Part shown: positions 8,038-17,123 of the stretch, in pieces | Numbering within the stretch: position 1 is the first letter of the stretch | Layout of the letters: each line of letters opens with the position of its first letter | Translations under genes and position numbers: made by a program | Origin: DAINBT01 sp036732785 | GTDB lineage: Bacteria > Planctomycetota > Phycisphaerae > Sedimentisphaerales > SM23-30 | Length of the DNA: 22,763 nt | Assembly (NCBI GenBank): GCA_964537505.1 | Contig: CAZICK010000063.1 | Span: 1-22,763 of the forward strand | Direction of reading: 5' to 3' | The notes under the pieces: model-generated | The model's input: only the letters and a program-made list of their open reading frames with translations | Database searches by the model: none | What the model was told of the DNA's origin: nothing

Positions 8038-8968
8038 AAAAATGTTCCCATCCTTTAGCTGTCAGCGGTTCGGTTGTTCCGTCGGGCCGGCGCAGCATAA
8101 TTCGATGTTCGTGATCCAATGAGGTTATTTGTCCTATTTGGCTTAGCTCCAAGTTTGAGTGTCCGGGCCAGGTACGTAACAAATCGGCGGCATCGTCCGG
8201 GCTGAGGCAAAACAGCAGTTCGAAATCTTCGCCATCGGTCAGGGCGGCGGTGAGGGGGTCGGAACAGTTTTTCGCCGCATCGCTAAGCGGGATGGCGTCA
8301 GCGTCGATTATGGCGTTGACGTTGCTTTGGCGGCAAATGTGTCGCAGGTCGCTGCTCAGTCCGTCGCTGATATCGATCATGGCGTGCAGCTCGGCCATTT
8401 GGGTCAGTGTTTGAGCTTCGTTAACGCGAGGTGTGAATTGCAGGTGTTTGCCGTGCAGTGAGCCGCCCAGTCGGCCGGTGACCATTATCACATCACCCGC
8501 CTGAGCGCCCGATCTGAGGATCGGCGGTTTTGGACCGGGTTTGGCGAGCATGGTCACATTGACAGCGAGCGGTTTGTTCCAACTGGTGGTGTCGCCGCCG
8601 ACGATAGGGCAGTTGTATTTGACGGCTGGGCGCTGCAGGCCGTCGTACAACTGTCGGGCCTGGTCCATGGTCATATCCTGTGGCAGGGCTACGGCCACAA
8701 CGGCAACGAAAGGCAGGGCCGCCATGGCGGCACAGTCGCTTAGGCTGCAGGCCATGGCCTTGTATCCGACCTGAACCGGTGATACCTGCGATAGTTCGAA
8801 ATGAACGCCGTCCAGCAGTATGTCGGTGGTGATAAGCAGTTTTTCGTCGCCGATTTGTACTACGGCCATATCGTCGCCGATGTCGGTGATTACATTGCTT
8901 TGGTCTGGCGGCCGACGGTGGCGACGTATCCAGTCGATTAGTTCGAATTCTGATTTATGTTCGTTCAT
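8030..8968 (-). CDS. thiL: Thiamine-monophosphate kinase ThiL
   Basis: The protein has 312 residues, within the usual 310-340. Motifs in order: DIGDDMAVV (29-37) and TTDILLDGVHFE (47-58) for metal and ATP binding, VGGDTT (123-128), DISDGLSSDL and DGEDFELLF. It phosphorylates thiamine monophosphate to thiamine pyrophosphate, the last step of cofactor synthesis, and belongs to the PurM/AIR synthetase superfamily. It lies 32 bases after argH and overlaps tsaE by 8 bases. No strong ribosome site is visible before its ATG, so it may depend on readthrough from argH. Confidence 0.93.
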   Translation of the reverse strand: MNEHKSEFELIDWIRRHRRPPDQSNVITDIGDDMAVVQIGDEKLLITTDILLDGVHFELSQVSPVQVGYKAMACSLSDCAAMAALPFVAVVAVALPQDMTMDQARQLYDGLQRPAVKYNCPIVGGDTTSWNKPLAVNVTMLAKPGPKPPILRSGAQAGDVIMVTGRLGGSLHGKHLQFTPRVNEAQTLTQMAELHAMIDISDGLSSDLRHICRQSNVNAIIDADAIPLSDAAKNCSDPLTAALTDGEDFELLFCLSPDDAADLLRTWPGHSNLELSQIGQITSLDHEHRIMLRRPDGTTEPLTAKGWEHFCD

Positions 8969-9000
8969 GTTTGTGTTGTGATTATTGTTTAAGGGAACCT

Positions 9001-10383
9001 CTAAAGTTCGGTTTTCCAGAAATCCAATTGCTCCTGCAGTTGTTGCAGGCCGGCGGAGCCTGATGTAGCGTAGTTGTTTACGACGTTGGCAGTGGTCAGA
9101 CTGTTGTAAACGTCCTGTTCGATTTTGTCACATGCTTTTTGCAGTTGGTCCAGCGGCAACCCTGCAAGTGTGCTGTTTTGTGTTTCGCATTGGCTCACGA
9201 GTGTGCCAACGATCTGATGGGCCTGGCGGAATGGGACGTCTTTTTTGACGAGGTATTCAGCCAGGGCGGTGGCGTCGAGGAAGCCGGCCTCAAGGTTGCA
9301 GGCGATACGGTCCGCGTTGAACATGGTGTGGCTGACAATAGCTCCAGCCATAGCCAGGCAGGCTTCAGTGGTGTCGGCGGCGTCGAATAATTGTTTTTTG
9401 TCCTCCTGCATGTCGCGATTGTAGGCCAGCGGCTGGGCTTTGAGCATGGTCAGCAAGGCGGTCAGGTTGCCATAAAGCTGACCGGTCTTGCCGCGAATCA
9501 ACTCCAGCATGTCTGGGTTTCGCTTTTGCGGCATCATACTGCTGCCGGTACAGTAGGCATCGTCGATGGTAATAAAGGAGAACTCATGGCTGGCGTAAAT
9601 GATCCAGTCTTCCGCCAGCCGTGACAGGTGCATAGCGATCATGGCACAGGCATAAACGAACTCCACGCAGTAGTCACGGTCGCTGATGCTGTCGATGCTG
9701 TTGCGAGTGACGGCGGTGAATCCCAGTATTTCAGCAACGCGGTGACGGTCCAGAGGCAAGGAACTGCCTGCGATCGCGCCACTGCCCAATGGGCATACGT
9801 TAACGCGAGCCAGGCAGTTGTCGAGACGCTGGTAGTCGCGCTGCAGTTGCTCGGCATAGGCCAGCAGGTAGCTGCCGACCAATACCGGCTGAGCCCGCTG
9901 CAGATGGGTATAACCGGGTATTATGATTTGGCCCTGTTTAGTAGCGGCCTGTTTTGTCAGGGCCTTTTGCAAATCCCTAATCAGCCCTGCGACAATGGCG
10001 ATACGATCGCGCATCCACAGACGCATATCGAGGGCGACCTGGTCGTTGCGGCTACGGCCGGTGTGCAGTTTTTTGCCGACGTCGCCGATCTTTTCGATCA
10101 GGGCGGCCTCGATGACCATGTGAATATCTTCGTACTTTTTGTCAAAACGGAATCGGCCGGCGTCGATGGCCTCGGCGATCTCCGTTAAGGCCTGTTTGAT
10201 CTGTCTGAACTCATCGCGGGTGATCAGGTGCCGCTCCTGAAGCATCTGAGCGTGGGCGATACTGCCGGCGATATCGTATTTGTAAAGTCGCCGGTCCAGG
10301 CTGATCGACTCGACGAAATCGATCGCTAACCCGTTTTGCTCCTGATTGAGGCGGCTTTGCCAGCTTTTGTTTGTGTCTGTCAT
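9001..10383 (-). CDS. argH: Argininosuccinate lyase ArgH
   Basis: The protein has 460 residues, the usual family length. It has HTGRSRNDQVALDMRLW (107-123), the catalytic region PGYTHLQRAQP with His160, and the fumarate-lyase signature GSSMMPQKRNPD (280-291) with catalytic Ser281. It cleaves argininosuccinate to arginine and fumarate, the last step of arginine synthesis, in the cytoplasm. A GAAGGA ribosome site lies 8 bases before the ATG. It heads the operon with thiL and tsaE and is divergent from the phosphatase gene; the 150 bases between them must hold both promoters. Confidence 0.95.
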   Translation of the reverse strand: MTDTNKSWQSRLNQEQNGLAIDFVESISLDRRLYKYDIAGSIAHAQMLQERHLITRDEFRQIKQALTEIAEAIDAGRFRFDKKYEDIHMVIEAALIEKIGDVGKKLHTGRSRNDQVALDMRLWMRDRIAIVAGLIRDLQKALTKQAATKQGQIIIPGYTHLQRAQPVLVGSYLLAYAEQLQRDYQRLDNCLARVNVCPLGSGAIAGSSLPLDRHRVAEILGFTAVTRNSIDSISDRDYCVEFVYACAMIAMHLSRLAEDWIIYASHEFSFITIDDAYCTGSSMMPQKRNPDMLELIRGKTGQLYGNLTALLTMLKAQPLAYNRDMQEDKKQLFDAADTTEACLAMAGAIVSHTMFNADRIACNLEAGFLDATALAEYLVKKDVPFRQAHQIVGTLVSQCETQNSTLAGLPLDQLQKACDKIEQDVYNSLTTANVVNNYATSGSAGLQQLQEQLDFWKTEL

Positions 10384-10537
10384 TCTATTATTCCTTCATG
10401 TTAATATGGCTGAAATATAATCTGCCCAAACAACAGCACTAATCATACTCTTTCCAGGATGGGCTGTCAATTATAAGGTTGACTTCGAATATGATAAATA
10501 GTAGCTTACCCGGTTGTATAGGGAACGACAGAAATAT

Positions 10538-11860
10538 ATGGGAACCTTGGCTTTTATGGAAAAGTCGGATAAAAATTCAACAGGCAGGTCGGATGTGGGC
10601 CAATTAGACGGGAAAGTACGCCGGCTCAATCAGGGGCTTAGCAGTGTGTATGAGACGACCAGGCTGCTGACCGGCCCGATGGAGTTGCAGCAGGTGCTGG
10701 AGATAGTGGTCAAGACGGTGGCCGAGGCGCTGGGGCTGGATGCGGCGGGCCTGCGTCTGCTGGATGAGGAAACGGGTCAATTGATCCTCAAGGCGACCTA
10801 TGGACTCAGCGAGGCGTACAAAAATAAAGGGCCTGTGACCGCCGGGGAAAGCGAACTCAATCAGAGGGCTCTGCATGGGGAGCCGATTATTGTGGAGGAT
10901 ATGACAAGCCATAGTCACTTCACGAAATATCATGAGGAGATAGTGCGGGAAGGGGTGGTGGGCAGTCTGAGCATCGGTCTGATGTATAGAGATAAGGGTA
11001 TAGGCATATTGCGGTTGTACAGTAAGCGACCACGGCGGTTTTCGCAGTCAGATATTTCACTGGCGCAGACAGTGGCGGCACAGTCGGCCGCGGCGATCGT
11101 CAATGCGCGATTGTACAGGGAGGCGCTGGAAGGCGAACGAATGGCGAGACAACTGCGTCTGGCAGGGGAGGTACAGCGGCATTTGATACCTGGGAAGACG
11201 CCGAATGTGCCTGGAGTGGACATGGCGGGACTGTATGTGCCATGCTATGAAGTGGGGGGAGACTTTTATGATTTTATTGTGTTGCCTGATGACAGGCTTG
11301 TGCTGGTTATCGGTGATGTTATGGGCAAAGGCGTGGCGGCGTCGCTGGCGATGGCGTCGCTACGGTCGAGCCTGCGGGCTTACGCGGAACAAATCGACTG
11401 TGTTGGAGATTTGGCAGGGCGTGTCAATCGTATGTTTTGTCGTGATGTCAAGCTGGGCGAGTTTGCTACACTGTTCTGCGGCAGCCTGAATGTGAACAAT
11501 GGTAAGTTTGCCTATTGCAACTGCGGACACGAACCGCCTGTGTTGATATGTAAACAGCAGGTAACAGACCTCAGTGAAGGTGGGATGGTACTGGGGATCT
11601 CCAGCCAAAACCAATTTAAGGCTCAGCATATAGTTTTGGAAAAGGATGATATGCTGGTTATGTACACCGATGGTCTGGCTGACGCGGTTAATTTTCAGCG
11701 GGAATCTTTCGGGCGAAAACGGATTGTCGAAGCGGCGCTGGCCTCGACGGATATGCCGGCCGAGCAGGCGGCCAAGAATATCCTCTGGCTGATGCGTAAG
11801 TTCACCGGTTTGACCAAGCGATTCGATGATACGGCGATTGTGGTTCTGAGGAAACTGTAG
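10538..11860 (+). CDS. GAF domain-containing SpoIIE/PP2C-type serine phosphatase
   Basis: With this start the protein has 440 residues. A short variable head is followed by a GAF domain at about residues 45-195 (MELQQVLEIVVKTVAEALGL, LRLLDEETGQLILKATYGLS, QTVAAQSAAAIVNARLY), a linker helix, and a SpoIIE-type phosphatase domain to the end: EVGGDFYDF, LVIGDVMGKGVAASLA, YTDGLADA, RFDDTAIVVL. The aspartates in these motifs bind the metals. Such RsbU-like proteins usually dephosphorylate anti-sigma-factor antagonists in response to a signal sensed by the GAF domain; no partner-switch genes are adjacent. A TTG start at 10514 or the ATG at 10556 are alternatives. The ligand is unknown. Confidence 0.85.
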   Translation: MGTLAFMEKSDKNSTGRSDVGQLDGKVRRLNQGLSSVYETTRLLTGPMELQQVLEIVVKTVAEALGLDAAGLRLLDEETGQLILKATYGLSEAYKNKGPVTAGESELNQRALHGEPIIVEDMTSHSHFTKYHEEIVREGVVGSLSIGLMYRDKGIGILRLYSKRPRRFSQSDISLAQTVAAQSAAAIVNARLYREALEGERMARQLRLAGEVQRHLIPGKTPNVPGVDMAGLYVPCYEVGGDFYDFIVLPDDRLVLVIGDVMGKGVAASLAMASLRSSLRAYAEQIDCVGDLAGRVNRMFCRDVKLGEFATLFCGSLNVNNGKFAYCNCGHEPPVLICKQQVTDLSEGGMVLGISSQNQFKAQHIVLEKDDMLVMYTDGLADAVNFQRESFGRKRIVEAALASTDMPAEQAAKNILWLMRKFTGLTKRFDDTAIVVLRKL

Positions 11861-12049
11861 GTTTTCTAGATGTTTCCTTAAGACGGCCAAGCAGGCCTGC
11901 TCGATATAACATCTTTGTGTTAAAGGAGTTAGGAAAAAGCAATTGGAGGGGGTGAAATGCTTGATTTGATCAACCAATCATGTTAAACTGAGGGGTCCAT
12001 AATTTAAACGAGAAAACTCAATCGTTATGAGCATAATTGGAAAGGAACT

Positions 12050-13453
12050 ATGAAGAAAACGTTACTGAAAGAAGTTACTGAACCTAATATGGTTTACGAT
12101 ATCTTCCCGCATGTGATGCCGCCATACATTGTTTTTGACGGACCGATCACCGAGCAGATAAACGGCCAGGCATATACTATTAATCCTGAGGATTTGAAGA
12201 CCAGGGACATCTTCATAACTGACAGCACCTTTCGTGACGGCCAGCAAGCCCGGCCCCCATACACAACCGAGCAGATTGTCAAATTATATGATTTTCTTTC
12301 GCGTCTGAGCGGTCCTAATGGGGTGATCAGGCAGACGGAGTTTTTTCTGTACAGCTACCGAGACCGTCAGGCTGTGGAAAAGTGTATGGAACTGGGCCAT
12401 CGTTTCCCGGAAATCATCGGTTGGATTCGTGCTGAGCCTGAGGATATTCATTTGGCCGCATCAATGGGGTTAAAGGAAACCGCAATGCTGACCTCGTGCA
12501 GTGACTATCACATCTTTACCAAGCTCAAGATGGATCGCCGCAAGGCCTTTGATAAATATATCGGCGTGATTAAGGAGTCCTTATCCATGGGAATACGTCC
12601 CAAATGTGATCTTGAGGACGTCACGCGTGCCGATTTAGATGGGTTTGTGATTCCTTTCGTGCATGAGTTGATGCGTATTTCCGAAGAAGTCGATGAGTCT
12701 CTGAAGGTAAAAATCCGACTTTGTGATACCATGGGGTTCGGCATATCGTATCCGGGAGTGTCAATGCCTCGTAGCGTACCGAAATTAGTTCTGGCTATGC
12801 GTCATCAGGCCGGCGTTCCATCGAATCGGCTCGAATGGCATGGACACAATGATTTTCATAAGGTGTTTGCCAACGCGACGACCGCTTGGCTTTATGGTTG
12901 CGACGCACTTAACACTACGCTTTTGGGTATAGGTGAACGAACGGGCAATCCTCCTCTTGAAGGAGCGATTTTCGAATACATCGGTCTCAAACAAAACATG
13001 TGTGGAATCGATACCAGTGTTATCAGCGAAATAGTACGGTACTATCGGGACATGGGAACCCATATTCCGGCTCACGCTCCTTTTGTCGGTGACGATTTTA
13101 CGAAAACACGTGCCGGTATCCATGCCGGCGGTTTGGCTACGGATGAACGGATATACAACATATTCGACACTACCGCTCTGTTGAATCGGCCGCCGATGGT
13201 TTCGCTGACCGACAAGTCAGGCTCGGACGGCGTGTATTTATGGGTCAATAATTATCTGGGGCTGGGCGAAGGCGACAGGCTTAAGAAAACTAAAATGGTA
13301 AAGATTATGCGCTGGGTGATCGACCAGTACGACGTCGAAAAACGCATCACCTCGATTTCCGATCAGGAAATGGCGGCACTGGTCAAAAAACATTTGCCGA
13401 ACCAATACGAACAGGCAAGGAAAGAATGCCGCCTGGCGTTTATGACTGGTTAG
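12050..13453 (+). CDS. Re-citrate synthase-like DRE-TIM metallolyase (LeuA/homocitrate synthase family)
   Basis: The protein has 467 residues. The DRE-TIM signature is ITDSTFRDGQQARPPYTTEQ (56-75) with Arg62-Asp63. RQTEFFLYS, IRAEPEDI, TSCSDYHIFTKLKMDRRKA, the metal-binding EWHGHNDFHK (His264, His266) and GIGERTGNPPLEG follow. It keeps closer to Re-citrate synthase of Clostridium kluyveri type than to ordinary isopropylmalate synthase: the N-terminal EPN..YDIFP block, the QQARPPY extension, and no LeuA C-terminal regulatory domain. The likely reaction is acetyl-CoA plus oxaloacetate to citrate with Re stereochemistry, typical of anaerobes; homocitrate or isopropylmalate synthesis remain possible. 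An AAAGGA site lies just before the ATG. The next gene, ilvD, has its own candidate promoter. Confidence 0.75.
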   Translation: MKKTLLKEVTEPNMVYDIFPHVMPPYIVFDGPITEQINGQAYTINPEDLKTRDIFITDSTFRDGQQARPPYTTEQIVKLYDFLSRLSGPNGVIRQTEFFLYSYRDRQAVEKCMELGHRFPEIIGWIRAEPEDIHLAASMGLKETAMLTSCSDYHIFTKLKMDRRKAFDKYIGVIKESLSMGIRPKCDLEDVTRADLDGFVIPFVHELMRISEEVDESLKVKIRLCDTMGFGISYPGVSMPRSVPKLVLAMRHQAGVPSNRLEWHGHNDFHKVFANATTAWLYGCDALNTTLLGIGERTGNPPLEGAIFEYIGLKQNMCGIDTSVISEIVRYYRDMGTHIPAHAPFVGDDFTKTRAGIHAGGLATDERIYNIFDTTALLNRPPMVSLTDKSGSDGVYLWVNNYLGLGEGDRLKKTKMVKIMRWVIDQYDVEKRITSISDQEMAALVKKHLPNQYEQARKECRLAFMTG

Positions 13454-13555
13454 TCGCAAGGTTCAGCGGCAATTTGTACTTGACGCAATTCCGGCCGGGG
13501 CGATCAACTCAACACAAGACCGTTGATATTATTTGTTTGTAGCTTCAAATTTTCC

Positions 13556-13584
13556 GTGGCAGGGGTGAGGTTTTGGGGTATAAT
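13556..13584 (+). promoter_or_regulatory. Candidate sigma-70-type promoter of ilvD
   Basis: A perfect -10 box TATAAT (13579-13584) lies 17 bases after GTGGCA (13556-13561, 4 of 6 to TTGACA). Transcription would start near 13591, about 40 bases before the ilvD ATG. AGGAG at 13619-13623 is a good ribosome site 6 bases before the ATG at 13630. Confidence 0.55.
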
Positions 13585-13629
13585 TGTGGCAAATGTAGTT
13601 GTTGTCTATTATTGTTATAGGAGTTGGTT

Positions 13630-15303
13630 ATGAAATCGGATATTGTCAAGAAGGGATTCGAACGGGCGCCGCATCGCGGTCTATTAAAAGCATGTGGAAT
13701 TAAAGATGAGGACATGGCCAAGCCGTTTGTGGCTATAGCAAACAGTTACGTCGATATTATTCCCGGTCACGTTCATCTTGATAAGGTTGGCGAGATTGTC
13801 AAGCAGGCGGTCCGGCAGGCCGGCGGAGTGCCGTTTGTGTTTAATACCATAGGGATTTGCGACGGTGTTGCCATGGGGCACACTGGTATGAAGTATTCCC
13901 TGGCCAGTCGTGAGGTCATTGCCGATTCGGTGGAGTGCATGTTGCGGGCGCATTGTTTTGACGGGCTTGTTTGTATTCCCAATTGTGACAAGATTGTGCC
14001 GGGTATGATAATGGCTGCGATGCGGGTTGACATACCGACGATTTTTGTTTCCGGCGGTCCGATGCTGGCCGGTAAGACGCCATCGGGGAAAGTGGTCGAT
14101 TTGATCAGCATCTTCGAAGGCGTAGCCGCTTACAGCAACAAGAAGATTAGCGACGAGCAGCTCAGGGAACTGGAAGATTATGGTTGTCCGGGTTGCGGAA
14201 GCTGCTCGGGTATGTTTACGGCTAACAGTATGAACTGTCTTTGTGAGGCGATCGGATTGGCTCTGCCGGGTAACGGTACGATTCCTGCAGTTGATCCGCG
14301 TCGCCAGGAGTTGTATCGCCAGGCAGGCAAAGGAATTCTAAGGTTGATTGAAAAGGATATCAAACCGAGTGATATCGTTACGCTTAAATCGCTGGATAAC
14401 GCCCTGGCCCTGGACGTGGCGATGGGCGGCTCGACTAATACGGTGCTGCACTCGTTGGCGATAGCCAACGAGGCGGATATTGATTACGGTCTTGATCGAA
14501 TCAACTCTATCGCCCAGAAATGTCCCAATATCTGTAAGGTGGCTCCGTCGAGTCATTATCACGTTGAGGATGTGGACAAGGCTGGCGGGATCAGTGCCAT
14601 ATTAAAAGAGATATCCAGAATCGATGGTTTGATTAATACGGATTGTCTGACCGTAACGGGTAAGACGCTGGGCGAAAATATCGCTGGTGCGAAGATTGAA
14701 GATTCCCAGTGCATTCGCACACTTGACAATGCATATTCACAGAAGGGGGGTTTGGCGATTCTCAAAGGTAATCTCGCTCCTGACGGCGGCGTGGTCAAAA
14801 GTGCCGGGGTGAGCAAATCAATGTTGAAACACAGTGGACCGGCGGTCATTTTTGACTCACAAGAGGATGCATGCGAAGGTATCCTGGCAGGCAAGGTCAA
14901 GGCGGGTGATGTGGTTGTTATCCGCTATGAGGGACCGCGCGGCGGACCGGGGATGCAGGAGATGCTCAGTCCGACCAGCTATATTATGGGCGCCGGTCTG
15001 GGCGAGAGCGTTGCACTGATAACCGATGGCCGGTTCAGCGGCGGTACACGCGGGGCATGTGTCGGTCATATCAGTCCGGAAGCGGCAGCAGGTGGCCCGA
15101 TTGGGTTGTTGAAAGACGGCGATGTTATCGAAATTGATATTCCCGGCAACTCGATCAGCGTCAAGTTGTCCGATAAGGAATTAGTACAGCGTTACAAGAA
15201 ATGGGAAAAACCCAAACCGAAAATTAACTATGGCGCCCTGGGCAAGTACGCGAGTATGGCAAGCTCAGCCGATACCGGCGCCGTTCTGAAATGGGACAAC
15301 TAA
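13630..15303 (+). CDS. ilvD: Dihydroxy-acid dehydratase IlvD
   Basis: The protein has 557 residues, normal for IlvD. Key motifs: GICDGVAMGHTGM (76-88), IPNCDKIVPGMIMA (116-129), CPGCGSCSGMFTANSMNCL (186-204), LPGNGTIPA, and GRFSGGTRG near the end. It dehydrates dihydroxy-isovalerate and dihydroxy-methylvalerate in valine, leucine and isoleucine synthesis. Cys119 and Cys192 sit where cluster ligands are found. The segment IIPGHVHL has Gly where [2Fe-2S] enzymes have Cys, as in the oxygen-sensitive [4Fe-4S] E. coli enzyme, which fits an anaerobe (inference). The start at 13630 is set by AGGAG 6 bases upstream; a TTG at 13624 is less likely. The sulfatase gene follows almost without a gap. Confidence 0.95.
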   Translation: MKSDIVKKGFERAPHRGLLKACGIKDEDMAKPFVAIANSYVDIIPGHVHLDKVGEIVKQAVRQAGGVPFVFNTIGICDGVAMGHTGMKYSLASREVIADSVECMLRAHCFDGLVCIPNCDKIVPGMIMAAMRVDIPTIFVSGGPMLAGKTPSGKVVDLISIFEGVAAYSNKKISDEQLRELEDYGCPGCGSCSGMFTANSMNCLCEAIGLALPGNGTIPAVDPRRQELYRQAGKGILRLIEKDIKPSDIVTLKSLDNALALDVAMGGSTNTVLHSLAIANEADIDYGLDRINSIAQKCPNICKVAPSSHYHVEDVDKAGGISAILKEISRIDGLINTDCLTVTGKTLGENIAGAKIEDSQCIRTLDNAYSQKGGLAILKGNLAPDGGVVKSAGVSKSMLKHSGPAVIFDSQEDACEGILAGKVKAGDVVVIRYEGPRGGPGMQEMLSPTSYIMGAGLGESVALITDGRFSGGTRGACVGHISPEAAAGGPIGLLKDGDVIEIDIPGNSISVKLSDKELVQRYKKWEKPKPKINYGALGKYASMASSADTGAVLKWDN

Positions 15304-15335
15304 ACATGGAAAAGCTAAACACAATGGAGCAACAG

Positions 15336-16760
15336 ATGGCTACAAATAACGTCGCAACAACCGACCGCAGGATCTTTCTATCACGGGCAGGATTGGTTGC
15401 CGGCGCCTGGCTTGCCGGTACTTGTCCGTCATGTGTAAAGATGCTTGGCAGGGATAGTGTTGGTAGAAGACCTAATATTATTTTTCTGCTTACCGATGAT
15501 CAGCGATGGGATACGCTCGGTTGTGGGGGCAACTCCATTATCCATACGCCGAACATGGATAACCTGGCGCACAACGGTGTGCGTTTTGAACGTGCTTTTG
15601 TGTCCACTCCGATCTGCGCTGCCAGTCGCGCCAGTATTTTAACGGGGCTGTACGAACGAAAGCACGACTATACATTCACCAAGCCACCTCTGGCTGGGGC
15701 CTATGTGGAGACAAGTTATCCGCGTCTTTTGCGGCACGCGGGCTATCGAACCGGATTTGTCGGCAAGTTCGGTGTGAGCGTCGAAAAAGGCGAGACAGAA
15801 GAAATGTTTGATTTTTTCAAACCGAGTTCATTGCCATATTTCAAGCAAATCGACGGCCAGAGGCGGCACCTGACGGATATCAACGGGGATCGAGCGATCG
15901 AGTTTTTGCGCAGTTGTGACCCAGGCAAACCGTTTTGCCTTTCTCTGAGTTTTTGGGCGCCGCATGCTGATGACGGTAATCCCAAGCAGTATTTCTGGCC
16001 CCAGACCTGCGACAACCTTTACAGGGATGTGAAGATTCCCATACCTCAAACAGCCGATCCGGCTTTCTTCGAAGGGCTTCCGGACTTTCTGAAAAAAACG
16101 TTGAACCGTACACGCTGGTATTGGCGTTTCGATACGCCCGAAAAGTATCAGGAGATGGTCAAGGGCTATTATCGCATGATTAGTGGCGTGGATATGGTGA
16201 TCGGCAGGCTTATGCAGGAACTGAAAAATCTGAAATTAGATCAGGATACCATTATTATCCTGATGGGGGACAATGGTTACTTTCTGGGTGAGAGAGGCTA
16301 TGCCGGAAAATGGACGATGCATGATGTTTCGATTCGTGTTCCGCTGATTGTGTACGATCCTCGCAAAAAATCCCCGGGGCAGGGCAGGGTGCTCAACCAG
16401 ATGGTAATGAATGTGGATATTGCCCCGACGATTCTCGAAATGGCCCAAGTGGATGTTCCCGAAATCATGCAGGGGCAGAGTTTCGTACCGCTATTGAACG
16501 GGAAAAAGATCGACTGGCGCGATGAAGTATTTTGCGAACATCTGTGGGATAATCCGGACATTCCACAAACTGAAGGAATCCGCACGGATCGCTGGAAATA
16601 TATTCGCTATCCGAAACATCCGGACTTTGAGGAGTTGTACGATCTTGCCGATGATCCGATGGAGACAATCAATTTGGCCGATCGCCAGGAGTACCGCCAA
16701 CAACTGATCGAATTACGCAGGCACTGTGACCAGCGGATCGAAGAGATATCGCCAAACTGA
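15336..16760 (+). CDS. Exported type I sulfatase (Tat-type signal)
   Basis: With this start the protein has 474 residues. TTDRRIFLSRAGLVAGAW (8-25) is a twin-arginine-type signal. The sulfatase domain begins NIIFLLTDDQRWDTLGC (Asp54-Asp55 bind calcium). The active-site motif is CAASRASILTG at Cys94, the C-x-A-x-R form matured to formylglycine. GKFG, MGDNGYFLGERGYAGKWTMH and RVPLIVYDPR follow. It would remove sulfate esters from polysaccharides outside the cytoplasm, as in sulfatase-rich planctomycetes. GGAG 7 bases upstream favours the ATG at 15336; ATGs at 15306 (2 bases after the ilvD stop) and 15324 are alternatives. Cotranscription with ilvD is likely. Its TGA stop (16758-16760) lies inside the first Res-start repeat, at the edge of the defence island. 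Confidence 0.88.
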   Translation: MATNNVATTDRRIFLSRAGLVAGAWLAGTCPSCVKMLGRDSVGRRPNIIFLLTDDQRWDTLGCGGNSIIHTPNMDNLAHNGVRFERAFVSTPICAASRASILTGLYERKHDYTFTKPPLAGAYVETSYPRLLRHAGYRTGFVGKFGVSVEKGETEEMFDFFKPSSLPYFKQIDGQRRHLTDINGDRAIEFLRSCDPGKPFCLSLSFWAPHADDGNPKQYFWPQTCDNLYRDVKIPIPQTADPAFFEGLPDFLKKTLNRTRWYWRFDTPEKYQEMVKGYYRMISGVDMVIGRLMQELKNLKLDQDTIIILMGDNGYFLGERGYAGKWTMHDVSIRVPLIVYDPRKKSPGQGRVLNQMVMNVDIAPTILEMAQVDVPEIMQGQSFVPLLNGKKIDWRDEVFCEHLWDNPDIPQTEGIRTDRWKYIRYPKHPDFEELYDLADDPMETINLADRQEYRQQLIELRRHCDQRIEEISPN

Positions 16761-16783
16761 TTGGCGTCAAATTGAAGTTTCAT
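16757..16783 (-). repeat. Res-start repeat 1 (N-terminus of type III restriction subunit)
   Basis: This 27 bp unit on the minus strand reads ATGAAACTTCAATTTGACG and codes MKLQFDANQ, matching the usual N-terminus of type III Res proteins (MKLQFDANQEYQL). Homology ends right after CAATCAG, where the sulfatase 3' end begins. Near copies lie at 18312 (25 of 27 identical), 17486 (23 of 27) and 19045 (18 of 27). The ATG is inside the end of hepT, whose stop codon lies within the repeat. Confidence 0.7.
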
Positions 16784-17123
16784 GATTTTTAAGAAGTTCT
16801 CTTGCCTGCTGCAGAAGCACATCTATTTTTGTTTCTACCACATTCCAGACCGTATAAGGATCAAGACTGTCGTAACCGTGAACAAGCACGTGTCTGAATC
16901 CTATAATACCCCGGTGCTGCGAAATTTTTTCTACCGTTTCGTGGCTGACATTGTCGAGTTGCAGCATGGCCTCACCGATAATCTGTAGTTACCGTTCGAG
17001 GGCAGATCGCAAAACTCTGTCATTTTTATAATCATCAACGGTTTTATTTTTTGTAAGTTCAAGCACAAACTCACAGCAATTTATAATATCATAGAGATAT
17101 TTTTGGGGATTACGAAGCGGCAT
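16767..17123 (-). pseudogene. hepT: HepT-like HEPN ribonuclease toxin, broken by a nonsense codon
   Basis: The frame from ATG 17123 gives a 118-residue HepT (DUF86) protein interrupted by TAA at codon 45 (16989-16991). The context LER-stop-LQIIGEAM fits a lost Gln, as in LERQLQIIGEA, so a single CAA-to-TAA change would explain it. The HEPN active-site motif Arg77-x4-His82-Gly-Tyr84 (RHVLVHGY) lies after the stop. Restart at Met53 (16967) could give a 66-residue piece carrying the motif. The start overlaps the end of mntA by 14 bases, the normal arrangement. HepT is an RNase toxin that MntA neutralises by adenylylation. The last residues (ETSI-stop) and the stop codon come from Res-start repeat 1. 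Confidence 0.8.

Noticed and set aside
10479..10505. TTGACT and TATGAT boxes upstream of the phosphatase gene as a promoter
   Set aside because: The two boxes are only 6 bases apart, and other pairings have poor spacing or match.
11849..11878. Inverted repeat AGGAAAC/GTTTCCT after the phosphatase gene as terminator
   Set aside because: The stem is only 7 bases with a 16-base loop and no T-run follows.
16767..16967. Separate 66-residue gene
   Set aside because: It is the C-terminal half of hepT after the nonsense codon, not an independent gene.
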